Positions 11,135 to 23,705 of a DNA stretch of 42,700 nucleotides are shown here, piece after piece. The notes under the pieces were generated by a model. The model saw only the letters and a program-made list of their open reading frames with translations, was not told the origin of the DNA and searched no databases. Origin of the DNA: Gnetum montanum (taxonomy: Eukaryota > Streptophyta > Gnetopsida > Gnetales > Gnetaceae); contig MNCI01009064.1 of the NCBI GenBank assembly GCA_015680685.1, positions 208,680-251,379 on the forward strand. Direction: 5' to 3'. The position numbers were made by a program, and so were the translations under genes. Position 1 is the first letter of the stretch. Each line of letters starts with the position of its first letter.

Positions 11135-11760
11135 CATAAAAGAGAAAGGAGAGAAAGAAAGAGCCAAAGACAAAGATAAAAGAAAGAAAATAGATGTAGA
11201 GAAGGATTATTACCAATAAAAAGAGAAAGAAGCTATAGTTGAGGAGGTTTTAGACTATGAATATGATGATGAAGGTTGTGACATTTTTTAATAAAAACAT
11301 CTAAGGGATTGTTGTATATTTATGTCACATATCTAAGAGTTTGGGACTTATGCATTAAAATAAAAATTTGTCAAGAGGTAGATACCTAGAAGGTTGCTTT
11401 ATCCACAAGGAAACTATAGTTAACCTTATCACCAACAACAGTATTATCCAAATGGGGATCCACTTCAATCTATAGAGTATTATCAACAATGACAAAATCC
11501 ATAGTCATGGGAGATAATACCACTAGGGAAACAGTATCCTTATAAGAAAATTAATCCATATGGAAATTATTTCTAATAATTGATATCTCTTAGTGGCTCT
11601 ACCACATATACCTTTACTTATTATTATTATCCTTTAGAGTACCACATACTTGCAACTCCATGTGATGAATCTTCTTCTTCCTATACTCCTTATTGCAAGG
11701 AGATATTCCTTCATAGCCACAACAATGAAAGGCCAAAAAAAGTAATGAATTTGTAAGTAG
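11135..11760 (+). pseudogene. gag: gag 3' part of element B (truncated)
   Basis: This starts abruptly at the gypsy A junction with a lysine/glutamate-rich stretch. At 11277-11315 is a zinc-knuckle remnant, Cys-x2-Phe-x3-His-x4-Cys in translation. It lines up codon for codon with the knuckles of C (18481-18519) and D (21340-21378), with one Cys changed to Phe and two stops. The Pro/Ser/Tyr-rich tail beyond matches the same part of C and D. The 5' half of the gene and the 5' LTR of B are missing. Confidence 0.65.
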
Positions 11761-11959
11761 ATGATAAATTAAGTAGTTTTTAGCAAAAGTTTAAAAAATT
11801 CTTGTTCTTCATGCCAACCAATTCACCTAAACCTTCACAAGCATCCATGGTTGCAGATCCCACATAAATAACCTCCCATTTGATAGCTGAACCACCTTCA
11901 AATTAAAATGCTTTAAATGTATAAGTTGTTAATCTAACTCATGTTGTTGCCAACTAGAT

Positions 11960-12300
11960 TAAGGAAAGACATTTATCCATGAAAAGAACCAATCCAAGGA
12001 GTCACTTAAGTTATTTGCAAATTGGAGGAAATACACCATGCAAGGTTCTACTAGACTCAAGTTTTGAAGTTAACTTAATTTCTCAATAGATGTGTAAAGC
12101 ATAAAGTCTACCATCACTAAAGAAATATAACATTAAGTTGGAGGTTGCAGACTAGTATATAATTGTCCCTTGAAATTGGTAGAAGACATTGTGATCACCA
12201 TTAGTGGTTGGTCATATCTTGTTGATTTCCTAGTGATTGATGAAGAAAACTATAAGGGGAAACATTTTCAACATCATAGGAAGAGCTTGATTGATCATAA
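11960..12300 (+). pseudogene. Aspartic protease region of element B (broken)
   Basis: Translation near 12030-12085 gives 'NTPCKVLLDSSFEVNLIS', the retropepsin active-site strand with Asp-Ser-Ser in place of the usual Asp-Ser-Gly. It is followed by a weak 'SLPSLKKYNI' block and stops. The matching region of C lies at 25551-25620. Confidence 0.6.
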
Positions 12301-12899
12301 TTAATCCCAAGTTAGGAATTATAGACTTTCCCTTGAAAATTTTCAAAGAGAATAAGCATGAAATGATAGAGAAGAAGAGATTTCCATGCATTTTGTACAG
12401 TAACACAAGGTGTAATTTCATGTAGAAAATATGAGCCATCAGAAGTTGAACTATTACAACATTTTGATCATGTACCAAAATAGCAATTATACAAAGGTGT
12501 GTGTATGTAGCAGAAACAAAGTAGGATGACATCTAGTGATTAACTTCAAATAAAAACTACAATTCCATAATATGCATGGAATCAGTAGAGTCCCTCACAA
12601 GTAGCTAGATTGATTGGATGAATGAGATTGAGCAATTTAAATACCAACTCTTCCATGTAAAGAATGAACAAGAAGTAGACATGGATTAGGAAGAGTTGGA
12701 GATTTGAAAAATTTTTGAACTAGAGCCTCTTGAACTAAAGACATTATTGAGATGTTCTTGAAAAATGGTAAATCAGTAATTCTAAATGCCAGGCTCATAA
12801 AAGAATAAAAGTAGAAGCTAATAAAGGTGATAAAACATGGTCCAACAACATTTTCTTAGTCATATAAAAAATAACATGTATTGATCCATGCATATGTTG

Positions 12900-14160
12900 A
12901 CACATAATCTACATAGATCCTACCATCAATCACAAAACATAACCACCATTGAGGTTAAATTCCAAACTTAAACAAGTAGTCAAAAAAGGGGTGGTAAAGC
13001 TCCTTTAGGCTATATTCATCCACTCTCTTATAGATAGTAAGTGGGTAAGCCTATTTGTCATATTATTAAAGAAAGAATGGCAATGGAACATCTACATAGA
13101 TTCTCAGCTATAAAACATGGAAAATTTCAAAGATTACTTTCCATTACTATTTATGGACCAATTATTAGACATCATTGCAAGTCATAGATATTACAAATTT
13201 TTTTGGATGGCTAAAATGGCTACAATTAAATCTAAATAGCCTTAGAAGATTAGGCCAAAATAATGTTTACAAGTTCTTGGGAAAATTTTGCATACAAGAA
13301 GGTGTTTTTTGAACTTTGTAATATACTTGCAACTTTTCAACATCTTGTTCTTAGCATTTTTTAGTGGTAGATTGACAATGATATTAAAGTCTTTATGGAT
13401 GAATTTTCACCTATGGGTTTGATTTTGACTAGGCATTGAATTGTTTAGAGTAGATGTTGAAATGATATGTTGAAACAAATCTCGAGTTGAATTAGTAGAG
13501 AAGCCATCTAATGGTCTTGGAAGGTATTATTTTTGGACACTAGATTTTAGAAAAGGAAATAGAGGTGGATCTAGAAAAGATAAGGGTGCTTCAAGAAATA
13601 ACACAAAGGTCACAAACTATAAAAGATGTTTCATCATTCCTTGAACATACCAACTACCATAGAAGATTTATTTTAAATTGTCCAAAATCGTAAAGTCATT
13701 AATAGAGCTAATAAAGAAAGATACATCATTTGAGTGGACTAGGAAATATGTCCATGCATTTTAACTCTTGAAATAGAAACTTGTAGAGACTTTGATTCTA
13801 TGAGTTCTTGATTGATCGAGGCCATTTCACATAGTGCTCAAATAATTAGATGACTAGAAATGTTCATTCTACCTTCATTGTGCAAGCAAGAGTATTGTAG
13901 ATTCATAGTTGTACTACATCATAATAGAGAATAAGTTCATGGCCATGGTACATGCCTGAGAAAAATTTAGATACTATGTGCTTGGATATCCAATTTTTGT
14001 GTACACATATCATAGTGCAATACACTTCCTTATGAACAAACTAGCAGTTAGCCCCTGTATCATATGGTGACTAGTGATTTTGTAGGAGTTTGATATTATA
14101 ATGATTAATAGAAAAGAAACCAAGAATGTTGTGGCTGATCATCTATATGAATTACAATGG
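12900..14160 (+). pseudogene. Reverse transcriptase and RNase H of element B (broken)
   Basis: The layout matches C at 26380-27700. The catalytic box reads 'VFMDEFSPMG' at about 13389-13418, so the second Asp of the usual M-D-D is Glu. Then come 'ALNCLE', 'EVDLEKIRVLQEIT', 'KDVSSFLEHTNYHRRF' (13560-13680) and RNase H pieces around 13930-14150 ('LDIQF', 'NYNGI'). Numerous stops and frameshifts are present. The style (MDDF box, 'SFLEH.NYYRRF') is that of Athila/Tat-type gypsy elements. Confidence 0.7.
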
Positions 14161-14239
14161 GATAACAAGGTTGATGATAAGCATTTTTTTATTAATTTTT
14201 TTAATGAAATGCCTTTTTTAAAGGATATAATAATAATAA

Positions 14240-15540
14240 AACATGTAGTCACATGATGGTACTCAAATTTCCTCTCATATCTACTCACCAAGGATGTCCC
14301 TATTGAATGAAACAAGAAGAAGAAATGACACTTCACCAAGTTAAGCATTACATGGAGAAAGAGGGAAACCCCTATATTTATAAAGATGTCTTGGTGTGAT
14401 GATGTGTATTTGATGAAGATCAACTCAAGATTCTTGAAGATGCTTAAAAAGGATCTTATGGAGGCTACTATGCAAGGAGGAGAACAATCAGCAAAATCCT
14501 CATGGAAGGATACTTTTGGTCAATAATCTTTAGGGATGCACATTGCTTTGTCAAGTACTATGAGTGATGCTAATGAAATGGAAGAATAAGTGCTAGGATG
14601 GAAGATCCACAATATGAGATCTAGCCATTGAAACATTTTGATCTTTGGGAAATTAACTTCATGGATTTCATCACATCCATGTGTCATGAAAAATTTTACA
14701 GCTTTGTTATGGTGGACCATTATATACTAAATGGGTAGAGGTTGCAATCATACCCAATTATACATTAACATATATAGCTAGGTGTTTTTAAATAACATGT
14801 GGTAAATAGGTTTGGTATACCTAAAGTCATTATTTATGATAACAAAAATTATTTTATAGGTGCTACTTTTAAGAAGATGTTGAGATGTATGAGGGTGAAA
14901 CATAGACTAACAACACCTTATCATCCCTAAGAAAATAGTAAAGATGAGGTAATGAATAGGGAAATCATGTTGATCCTTACTAGGACCATTAGTAGATATA
15001 GAAGAGATTGGAGCACAAAAAACAATTATGCCATATGGATCTACCACTCCATTTTGAAACTTCCAATAGGCTATTCTTCTAATGAGTTAGTGTATGGTAA
15101 GCTACTAAAAATTTCCATTCAAGTAGAGTTACATCCACTTAACATGATCTGTGAGTTTGATCTCAACATTAATCTAGCACAAAAAGAATACCTCATGAAC
15201 CTTAACATGCTAGAAAAAAATAGAAGAGTATCCCTCATAATGCATGAAGTACATAAGGCATATACTAAAAAACATCATGACACTAGAATCTGACAAGTGA
15301 ATTTTCAACTTGGAGCTAAGGTTCTTTACTAGAACCTCATACATGTACCTTAAAGAACATAATTCCAAACATTGTGAGAAGACCCTACATGATCAACTAC
15401 ACTTTCCATTTAGGCACCATCAAAATTTATCATCCTGATTAGCCAGACAAGCTAATTTTGGTTACCAAATAACATGTTAATTTGTTTAAGGATTTTCCTA
15501 TAGCTAGAAACTCTAAAAACACCTCAACAAATGATCAAGA
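14240..15540 (+). pseudogene. Integrase of element B (broken)
   Basis: The core is readable: 'INFMDFITSM' at about 14650, 'VNRFGIPKVIIYDNKNYFIG' at about 14800-14860, 'LTTPYHP.ENSKDEVMNREI' at about 14905-14970, and the open stretch 14952-15293 with 'YSSNELVYGK'. These blocks carry the Asp, Asp and Glu positions of the retroviral integrase core. C has the same gene at 27800-28630. A basic tail runs to about 15540, followed by a purine-rich tract. Confidence 0.7.
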
Positions 15541-15560
15541 ATACTCTATTTTATGTAGTC

Positions 15561-16444
15561 ATAGAGGAGATACCCATCTAATGAACTATCTTTTGATTTG
15601 CTGTGTTAATGCGCATACATTGATGTAGCCCCATTAATGAATGATCACATGCATCAACACTAACGTAGTCAAGCTTATATAAATGCATGAACCAGCCACA
15701 TTTATGATACATTAAGTTCATATTATAGTGAAGCTCCTACAATTTTCTTTCCCTAGAGTTAGAATATTTTCCTTTGGTTGCCTATAGTATGAATCAAAGA
15801 GATTGTATGGATCTTTATTTGAGCATCATGTACTTGAACACTTTGATATGAATGAAAATATACATGAGATTTCTAACATTCATTGCAGAACTTAGATAGT
15901 TTAATCCTTCTTATTTCATACTTCATCCTTAAAGCACTTTATGTTTCTTGTCTTAAGGAATTAATGCATTTAAGCATAAAAACAGAAGTATGATCACTTT
16001 GAGCATAATGTAAGATGCTTGGTAATCACAGTAGTGGCCATTTGGTACACCCAGTAATCATCACTTGGTAACATAGTAGCATTAGTACTAGTTTAGGATG
16101 TGTATAGAAAGTGGGAACAATTACTTATGTTAGGATAGTTAGCCTTTGGAATAGTTAGGTAGGTAAAATAGATAATCATCAATTATTCATGTTTCCATAT
16201 AGGACTTAAGATAAAAATATACAAAAATATAAATAAAAACAAATATCATATGCATTAACTCATACTTAACCATATGTAAAGCACACACATGTGTGAGTTA
16301 GGAAGACAACGATCACATGACCCTTTAGTTCATAGTCTTTGATTTTAGGCAAACTTAGGAACTAAGTCCATGGAATTTGATTGGATAACTAGTGCATGCT
16401 TATGATTCGTATGGTTGGGTGTAGGGTATAATCATTACTCATCA
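15561..16444 (+). repeat. Polypurine tract and LTR shared by elements B and C
   Basis: 'GTCATAGAGGAGATA' (to 15572) resembles the D polypurine tract 'GTCATGGGGGTA'. A TAATGAAC start (~15579) parallels the TGATGAATC start of D. The LTR ends with CTCATCA at 16444, directly before a tRNA-Asp-type primer site. It contains a TATA-like 'cttatataaatgc' near 15674. The last ~60 bases resemble the D LTR end ('atggttg.gtgta.ggta...ctcatcattggca'). It acts as 3' LTR for B and 5' LTR for C. Confidence 0.65.
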
Positions 16445-16445
16445 T

Positions 16446-16461
16446 TGGCATGGTTACTAGG
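16446..16461 (+). promoter_or_regulatory. Primer-binding site of element C (tRNA-Asp type)
   Basis: TGGCATGGTTACTAGG is a decayed form of TGGCGCCGTTGCCGGG, the primer site typical of Athila-like elements. It starts two bases after the LTR end and aligns with the primer site of D at 19838. Confidence 0.65.
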
Positions 16462-16547
16462 AATTTAGTTTAGCTGAGTGTGCTATGTAAGAAAAGGCTA
16501 TGACATTATACAAAGACATTGTAAGGACCAATCAATGATAAATCATT

Positions 16548-18924
16548 ATGGAAATAAGAACAAACATATTGTTTCTATCAAGAGATAACATGTCTTCTTC
16601 TTGTAGGGATGAATCTCCACCATTTACAAGTAGATCCAATCAGAGACAGGAGGTTTCAAAAAATGGCCCAACAACTTTGTATTGTTTACATCCATCTAGA
16701 TCACTACAATCTAGATTTCACTTTCATCCAACATCAAAATGAGCAATTGCATTAGACGGATATGGAAGGAAACATTGTGTTGCCTCTCGATCAATCTATT
16801 CCTACCATGCTAATGAGTAATCTCATTAGGCTAGGCATTGCTTCACTCAATGTAAAATATGAAGTCTAGGACCATACTTACTGGTACTATCACCCTATTG
16901 ATGCCTAGTAGAAGAAGTATCAACAAATAGAAGCATGGTAGAAGGCCTCTAAGGATAAGAGGATCCCAATCTAGTTATTCTTGCAACCACATAAGGAAGG
17001 CAAGGAATTCTTTTCAGGCCAATTCCAATATGAAGATGCTCATCCTTTCTATGATGAGGAGACCCTTAACCAAAGGAACTATGAATAACTTGGATAAGGA
17101 AAAGACTGGTTCTCAAGACCAGGGGATCTCAAGAGATAGAAATTTGAGCTAAAAGGCAAAGGGTAAGGATAACAACAAGCATAAGAAGAAATAAAAAGAA
17201 AAGCAAGCTGACCTTTATAGGGATCAAAGAAGAAGAACTACCAGACATCATTCAACTGGTTCTTCTTCTTCTTCACTCTCATCATCCTCTTCATCTTCAT
17301 CCTCAAACTCCGACAGGGGGAAGAGGAACTAAGAAAAAATAAGGTATATTTGGGACCGAGATGGAAATGATTAATAAGATAGAAATGAATGCAAATCCTG
17401 CTAGGATGATAAAAAAAAGGATAAGGACAACCATAAGTAGAGGAGCATCATTAAGAAAGAAGGCATAACAAGACTCATCATATACATCATGGCCATGGTA
17501 GGGACCATTGTGATTTTCATGACTATGATGAGCCTCTACTGGTTACCCAAATCATGTTGAACATCTCAGAGGTAGTTAGAATTCCAACAAGGCACTTGAA
17601 AGATAGTTGAATAAAGAGGTTGGATATGAATAATATTCCTAGGTTCAAAAGGGGATACAATTTAGATCCATAAAATCATCTTCAAGCCTTTCATGATGCT
17701 TGTACCTTATAGAACATAGAGAAAAAATGGTAGAAATAGAAGCTATTCCCAAGTACACTCATCAAAGAAGTTGAAAGTTGGTATTGGTTCTTAGAACCAG
17801 AATCCATTCGCTGATGAAGTACTATATTAGAGCTTTTCAGTGACAAATACCAAACATACTCTATAGTATATAACTTGTAGAGGTAGATCTAAGGGTGGAA
17901 GTAGGAAAATCATGAGTCCTTGGATGTAGCCCTAGGCACATACTACTCTCTTCTACATTGATGCCTAGGCCATGGGTACTCTGAATGGAATTAGCTCCAC
18001 CATATCATAAATAGTCTCATAAACAAGACAAGGAAAACCCTTGGGGTATATGCCCAAGGAAGAATTTCTAAGCTATGGGCCTATTAGATCTAAAGGTTGA
18101 TAGATCAAGTGGCTAAAGAATAAGAAAAGCTTAAAAAGCATGAAAGTGTAGAAGAGTACAATATGGATCCCTACATTCACAAAAGGAATATACATTTCTA
18201 TGACTTAGAGAAAGAAGAACCGCTTGATGAAGTGATGTAGTGGAAAACCTTACTAATATAAAAAATCATCATTGAAATATCAACTAAGGTAGATAAGATG
18301 TAGAACTCCTTGAATGAGAAGTTTCAAACAACTTTGAAAATTATAAAGGAAAGAAAAAACCAAGGGAGTAGTGGTGAAGAAAGAAGGAAGAAGAGGGATG
18401 CAAAACATCGTAATTACAGAAATAAAGGTAATACTGCACTAGTAGAAGAAATTGCAAATTCCAAAATAGATGATGATGGATGCAAAATATGCTAATATGA
18501 ACATCCTAAGGGATGTTGCCTAGTGCTATCACATATACAGGAGTCTAATGTATATGTGTTAAATCCCAAATTTGCAAAAAGGTAAACACCTAGGTGATTG
18601 CCTTACCCACAAGGTAACTACAAGCAACAGTTCCACCAATAAATGTATTATCCAAGTGGAGCACCTTCATAATCTTAGAAGGAATATCAGCAATGGCAAC
18701 ACCCATAGTCATGGGGGATGCCACCACCACAACAACAGTATTCCTATAAGTAACTTGATCCCTATGGATACTATGTTTAGCATCTTGTATCCCTACTACA
18801 GAGCACCTTCTCTAAGGGGGAAGTCTCCTTTTTCCTTTCATCCTCCTTAGCACCCATCAACTCTTGCATCACAACCAACTATACCTTTGCCACCTACTCC
18901 ATCCATGTAGGGTAAAATCTCCAC
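16548..18924 (+). pseudogene. gag: gag of element C (broken, interrupted by element D)
   Basis: A possible start ATGTCTTCTTCTTGT (16589) parallels the D gag start ATGTCTCTTTC. A poly-Ser tract follows at 17258-17320. The capsid core at 17640-17830 ('RFKRGYNLDP', 'HHLQAFHDA', 'LFPSTLIKEVESWYW', 'ESIR') matches D at 20530-20720. A basic stretch follows at 18310-18470. The zinc knuckle lies at 18481-18519 (Cys-x2-Cys-x3-His-x4-Cys, one stop inside). A Pro/Ser/Tyr-rich tail then runs to the D insertion site. Many stops are present. The rest of C (protease to integrase) resumes at 25235. Confidence 0.75.
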
Positions 18925-18929
18925 ATAGC

Positions 18930-19836
18930 TAATGAATCATGGTTTGTCTGGTGTTGATATCGGACCCCTGTTATCGGACCCTTGATATTGGGTACAAGAT
19001 ATTAGGTTTGATGAGTCTCGATATCAGACCCTCGATATCGGACCCCCGATATCAGGTATGAGATATTGCAGCCTGACAAGTGATATCGGATACATGATAT
19101 CGCAGTTCCTATGTGAGCCTATAAATATACAATGGGGCACATGGGAAAGTGATGGTCAGTTAGTGTTAGAGTAGGATCTTTTTGTCAGTTTTTCCTCTCA
19201 ACCCTTTCCCCACTACATGCTCGTAGTGTGATGATTGTAATTGTATGAAACCTTTATTCGAGTGTGACATACTTGGACACACACATGATTAGCAATAAAG
19301 ATCGAGATTACTTCATCATTGCAGCATTCACTTAATTTTAATTATTATTTATTACTTTCATAATTAATATTTCTCTACCCTCATCTCCTACCCCTATTAG
19401 TAAACGTGGAATGAGTACGACTTAATCATGAGCATTTAAGTGTGACTACTTGGTATCCTAGTAGCGTACCTAGGATATGTGCATGGTAATCCTAGTAGTA
19501 GTACACGAGGTCTAAGATGTGTACAGATGATTAAGGATGGATGCTCATCACACTTAGGCTAGCTTAGATTCTCTTCTCCCTTTCCCTCTTAGGTTAATAA
19601 AAGTTATTTTCCATTGCCTCTAGGAGTAGCACTAGTTTAGGACCACATCATACACCTCACTTTGGACTAAATTATACATGAAAAAGCAAATACTAGTCTA
19701 GGTGGGAAGAAAATGAACTACAATCAATGAGTAGCTATCTAGATACCACAACTAGCTCGTCTGCAGAGTTCAACTAGATCGTGTGTGAATGCTCATATTC
19801 ATATGGTTGAGTGTAGAGGTACCTCACCACTCATCA
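18930..19836 (+). repeat. 5' LTR of element D
   Basis: It starts TAATGAATC (the 3' copy keeps TG) and ends CTCATCA. In order: an array of GATATC-centred motifs (18955-19105), a TATA box TATAAATA (19120-19127), AATAAA (19294-19299), and a pair of ~33-bp repeats built on 'TTGGTA.TCCTAGTAG' (19449-19510). The order fits U3, R and U5. The layout is shared with the E LTR (37646-38635, minus strand). Confidence 0.9.
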
Positions 19837-19837
19837 T

Positions 19838-19853
19838 TGGCACCATTGCTGGG
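19838..19853 (+). promoter_or_regulatory. Primer-binding site of element D (tRNA-Asp type)
   Basis: TGGCACCATTGCTGGG follows the LTR end after one base. It differs from the Athila-type TGGCGCCGTTGCCGGG only at transition-type changes, consistent with cytosine decay. Confidence 0.8.
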
Positions 19854-19970
19854 TACGGTGCTAGTTATTTAGATTAGTTATACCATACAAGATCACTATA
19901 ACAAAGTATTAATGATATATCTTTTAGAAAAAGACATTAAATTCTATTAAGTCACACACAATTCACAATA

Positions 19971-22200
19971 ATGTCTCTTTCACAAGACAGTGATAACGCA
20001 ACATCTAGCGAGGCAATTCATTGGGGAACTAATGAAGAATTTTGGAGTACTCAATCTTATGCAAGAGTTTTATATGTTCATAGACACCCTCAACGATACT
20101 CAAGGACTTTTTTCATCCAACTCAGATACCCCTAGTGAAGATGGGGCATCCCATGAAATGAGGGGGCTCGTAAGGCCTAGGACCTTCTTAATAGTTAACA
20201 AGGATTTATCTAAGGATGATTGGAAGACCTACAAAAGCCATGATGAGTCTTCTAGTTCTTCCTCTTCCTCTGCTCCTTCAACATCAGGTTGTGACATGGA
20301 TGACCATCTTTTAAGGGGTTGGCATAGAAATAAAAATCAAGCCCATGGGCAAAGTCAGAAACGCCAACATGAACAAAGACAACATCATCCCAACTCTCAA
20401 ACTCATAACCTACCTAGTGATGATGAGCCCCTGCTAGCCACTAAGAGCCTAATGCATATACAAGAGGCTATTCAAATATCCCATAGGAATTGTAAGGAAA
20501 GTTATCTACCCAGGCTTGATTTCAATAACTTTTCCAAATTTTCAAGAGGCTATGATTTAGATTCGTAGCATCATCTACAAGCCTTCCATGATGCTTTTGT
20601 ATGGAACAATATTGATAATGGATGGTAAAAACTTAAGCTTTTTCCTATGACACTCGTTGGCCAAGCAAAAGTATGGTATAGGTCCTTAAGACCAAAATCA
20701 ATTCGACGTTGGCCAACAATGGTAGAACTCTTCAATGAAAGATATCAAACCTATGCAAGAGTGTCAACCTTGAGGAAACAAATCCAAGAGTGGAAACAAG
20801 CGCAACATGAACCCTTGGACATGGCCTTAGAAAGATATTATGCATTGTTAAACAACTGCCCATGCCATGGATTTTTTAAGGATAATGTACCACATCATGG
20901 ATGGGCTTCGTAAAAAAACAAGCAAGACCCTAGGGATGTATGCCCCAAGTCAACTATATGAGCTACAAACCCATCAATTCCAAGAGCTTATTAAGAGGGT
21001 AGAAAAAGATGAAGGAGAAATGGCTAAATGGGAGAATGTTGAAAGCTCTCAATAGGACCAAAATCTTGAATTAGCAAAGGTACATGATCATGAAGAGGAG
21101 AAATCAACTCACCTAAAGGAGGTGGAATCATCTTTGCCAATACTACAATCACTAGATGAAATTGAGGCAAAGATCAATAAGATTATAGAATGGATGCATG
21201 AAGAATGTGGAGAATATGCCAACATGATTAGAGTAGAACCATGATGAACAAAGAAATAGGACAAAACACCACTAGACAATTGGAAAGAAGGGTTGAAGAG
21301 AATAAGGATAAGAACTCAACTGCTAATCATACGTATCAATGTAATGTTTGCCTATACAATCACCCCAAAGGTCAATGTCCAATCTTGTCACATTTACATG
21401 AACATTGGGGAAGAATTTTACATCTTGAGTTCATACAAAAATACCGTGTTTAATCACAGTGGCAAAAATCCCAGTCGTGGGGGAAGCCACCCCCAAATTG
21501 GTTACACCCTTCCTATCATTCGAACCCAAGTGATTATCAAGTCCAACATCCTGTTTCCCCAATCGGGTCAACATCCTCTATCTCATCACATTATTATCAT
21601 TCTCCTCAATATCATCAACCCATATCCTCACCAACAGGACCACCACCTTGGGTACCTTACACTTCTTCTCAATTTCAACATTCTCATCCTTCACCTCCTT
21701 CTACATTGCCATTGACTGTACCTAAGGGATTTGCACCATAGCATCAACCCATGAATGCTAGTTGTGCTTCTACTATCAATAGCAGTGGAAACCCTCCACA
21801 ACATCAAAGGTGTCCCTTCTTTAGACATGACCATAGGAAGGGGTAGCACAGTTCCAAGACCATTGCATTTTCCAACTCAGCACAAGTCCAACATTGTGGT
21901 GCATCTTTTTCCTCGACCCCAACACCTCGTGTTACCTTATCAAGGCCACTAATCAAAATTCCAACAACTATGGGGCCTAATGAATATAGCCATGTAGGGA
22001 GAAATACCAATCCTTGCATACAATCTTACGGTCACAGGTGCCATAGTGGGTCAACTCCTTATCAATTAACCTCATGTTCTAGCTTGGACCACTATGTCAA
22101 CTTTAATACAGTGTGTGCACCCCAATTTGGATACATTCCAACCACGATATCAAAAGACACCTAGTGGTTTGGGTATGACTAGGTCCTAATATTTTCGAAA
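19971..22200 (+). pseudogene. gag: gag of element D (broken)
   Basis: An ATG at 19971 begins MSLSQDSDN; a frameshift soon moves the reading into the 19990-20568 frame. That holds a poly-Ser tract (~20250-20275) and a His/Gln-rich stretch. The capsid core spans 20515-20910 ('LDFNNFSKFSRGYDLDS', 'FPMTLVGQAKVWYRSL', 'SIRRWPTMVELFNERY'), a clear Retrotrans_gag-type pattern. Acidic and basic helices follow to 21240. The zinc knuckle is at 21340-21378, Cys-x2-Cys-x3-His-x4-Cys. A long Pro/Ser/His-rich tail ends near 22160. Few stops compared with C. Gag alone could form particles if it were intact. Confidence 0.8.
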
Positions 22201-23705
22201 TGCATGGATCAAACCTTTCCATTTATTAATTCATACTATGATCAAAAGTTTAGTTATGGGTGATATCCTCCATTCTAACAAGTAGAATTAATAAATGTTT
22301 TTTCTTTTCTTTAATTTTACAATTTTTTGTTTTTCAGTTCTTCATCTTTCAATTCGTTGTTTTATCTTTTTGTTTATTGTTTTTTCTTTTTATGAGTAAT
22401 CTCATCTATGAATAGAATACTCATGTGACTTGTTGGTTGAGGTGTTTTTTTATGCTATCAAGTCTCAAGTAACTAATTATTTGGACAGTGAGCCTGTGAC
22501 ATCCACCCATCCATTCTATTAATAAGAGGTTCTACTTTGGGTATGATGATATTCTTGTCATCACAAAAACTTAAAAGTAATATTGCGCTCATTATGCCCA
22601 AAGAGAACATTGATGGACTAAGTAGGAATGGCTAGGGTGTGACATCAAGGGGACTTGTGGATTCTCTTTGGTGACATCTGTAGGTGCTATCATGTAGCCT
22701 GGTTGTACCAAGATCCTTGTAGATCTAACAAAAAATGGGAGTAAGAGTAATAAGGGCACTGACTCAAGAAAACCAATGCTATTCTAGGGGGTTCCATTGG
22801 AAAGACATGCACCCATGCTTGAAGGTAGGTGGCTTCTCTAGATTAAGCATTCAAAAAAAAAAGAGAGAGAGAGAGAGAGACCAAGAAGAGTGTGCCAAAG
22901 TAACCACACAAAAATAAAATCAAGCTCAAAGTGCCATAAAGAAATTTTGAATCACTCCTCCCTTGAACAAAATTCCAAGTGATCGTATGCCTTGTTGTCA
23001 TGGTACTTTTATGGTTGTCCATCATGGGCTGAAACAATGCGATGTCATTAATCAAAGGAATGGACTTGGTCCTAATTTTGGAGCGATGGGAGAATACACA
23101 TTAATCATGCCCTACACTCAAGATTCATCGTATCCTGGGCCAGTTACCTCATGTCCCAATCTCTACAATCCCTTCTACGATTCATCCCATCTCGCTATTC
23201 ATGTATTTGTGACTTGTGTCTTGTGTAACATTGAATTCACACCTCATCATGGTGGTATCTACATGTGTGTGTCTTGTGGAGCTAATGTGGATTACATCTA
23301 ACCCTTTTAGTGCCTATAGACATTTTTGGGTATAGTTACGTAAGGGCATGATAGGTAGGAACCTGCTTTGGGGAGGATTCACTTGTGCGACTTTTGTAAT
23401 TTTTACTTGTTACACACCACCACATCATTTTATACCCTCCAAGTACTTCATTGCCAAATCTATTCTTTTCTTTGTCATCATTTTATCAAACATTCCTCAA
23501 AACCATTACATGTCCTTTTATGTGTCACCTAAACAAATCAGGTCAATTATTAAACTTTTAGGGCAACTTCCTTGAAAAAAAATTTCTAACTCTAAAATCA
23601 CACTAAGCAAAGAATTCAACATTTATTAAAGGCAATGAGTAAGGTATGAAATAATTGAACTTCTTTCAATAACCTTACTAAAAATTGATCTTTATGTGAT
23701 TATAG
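22200..23705 (+). other. Spacer between gag and 3' ORF of element D
   Basis: No enzyme domain is present. It contains a T-rich tract ending TTTGTTTTTCAG (22327-22338), which is splice-acceptor-like, and an (AG)n microsatellite at 22861-22880. The part 23140-23400 matches E (42420-42700 on the minus strand), including 'cctgctttggggagga' and 'acatgtgtgtgt.ttgtggag'. The last ~70 bases resemble the sequence just before the E ORF, with 'gtaaggtat', 'aaccttactaa' and a terminal 'gtgattatag' directly before the ATG. Confidence 0.65.

Noticed and set aside
22200-23705. Hidden pol genes in the D spacer
   Set aside because: Small frames such as 22963-23301 show no protease, RT, RNase H or integrase motif, and the region aligns with the E spacer.
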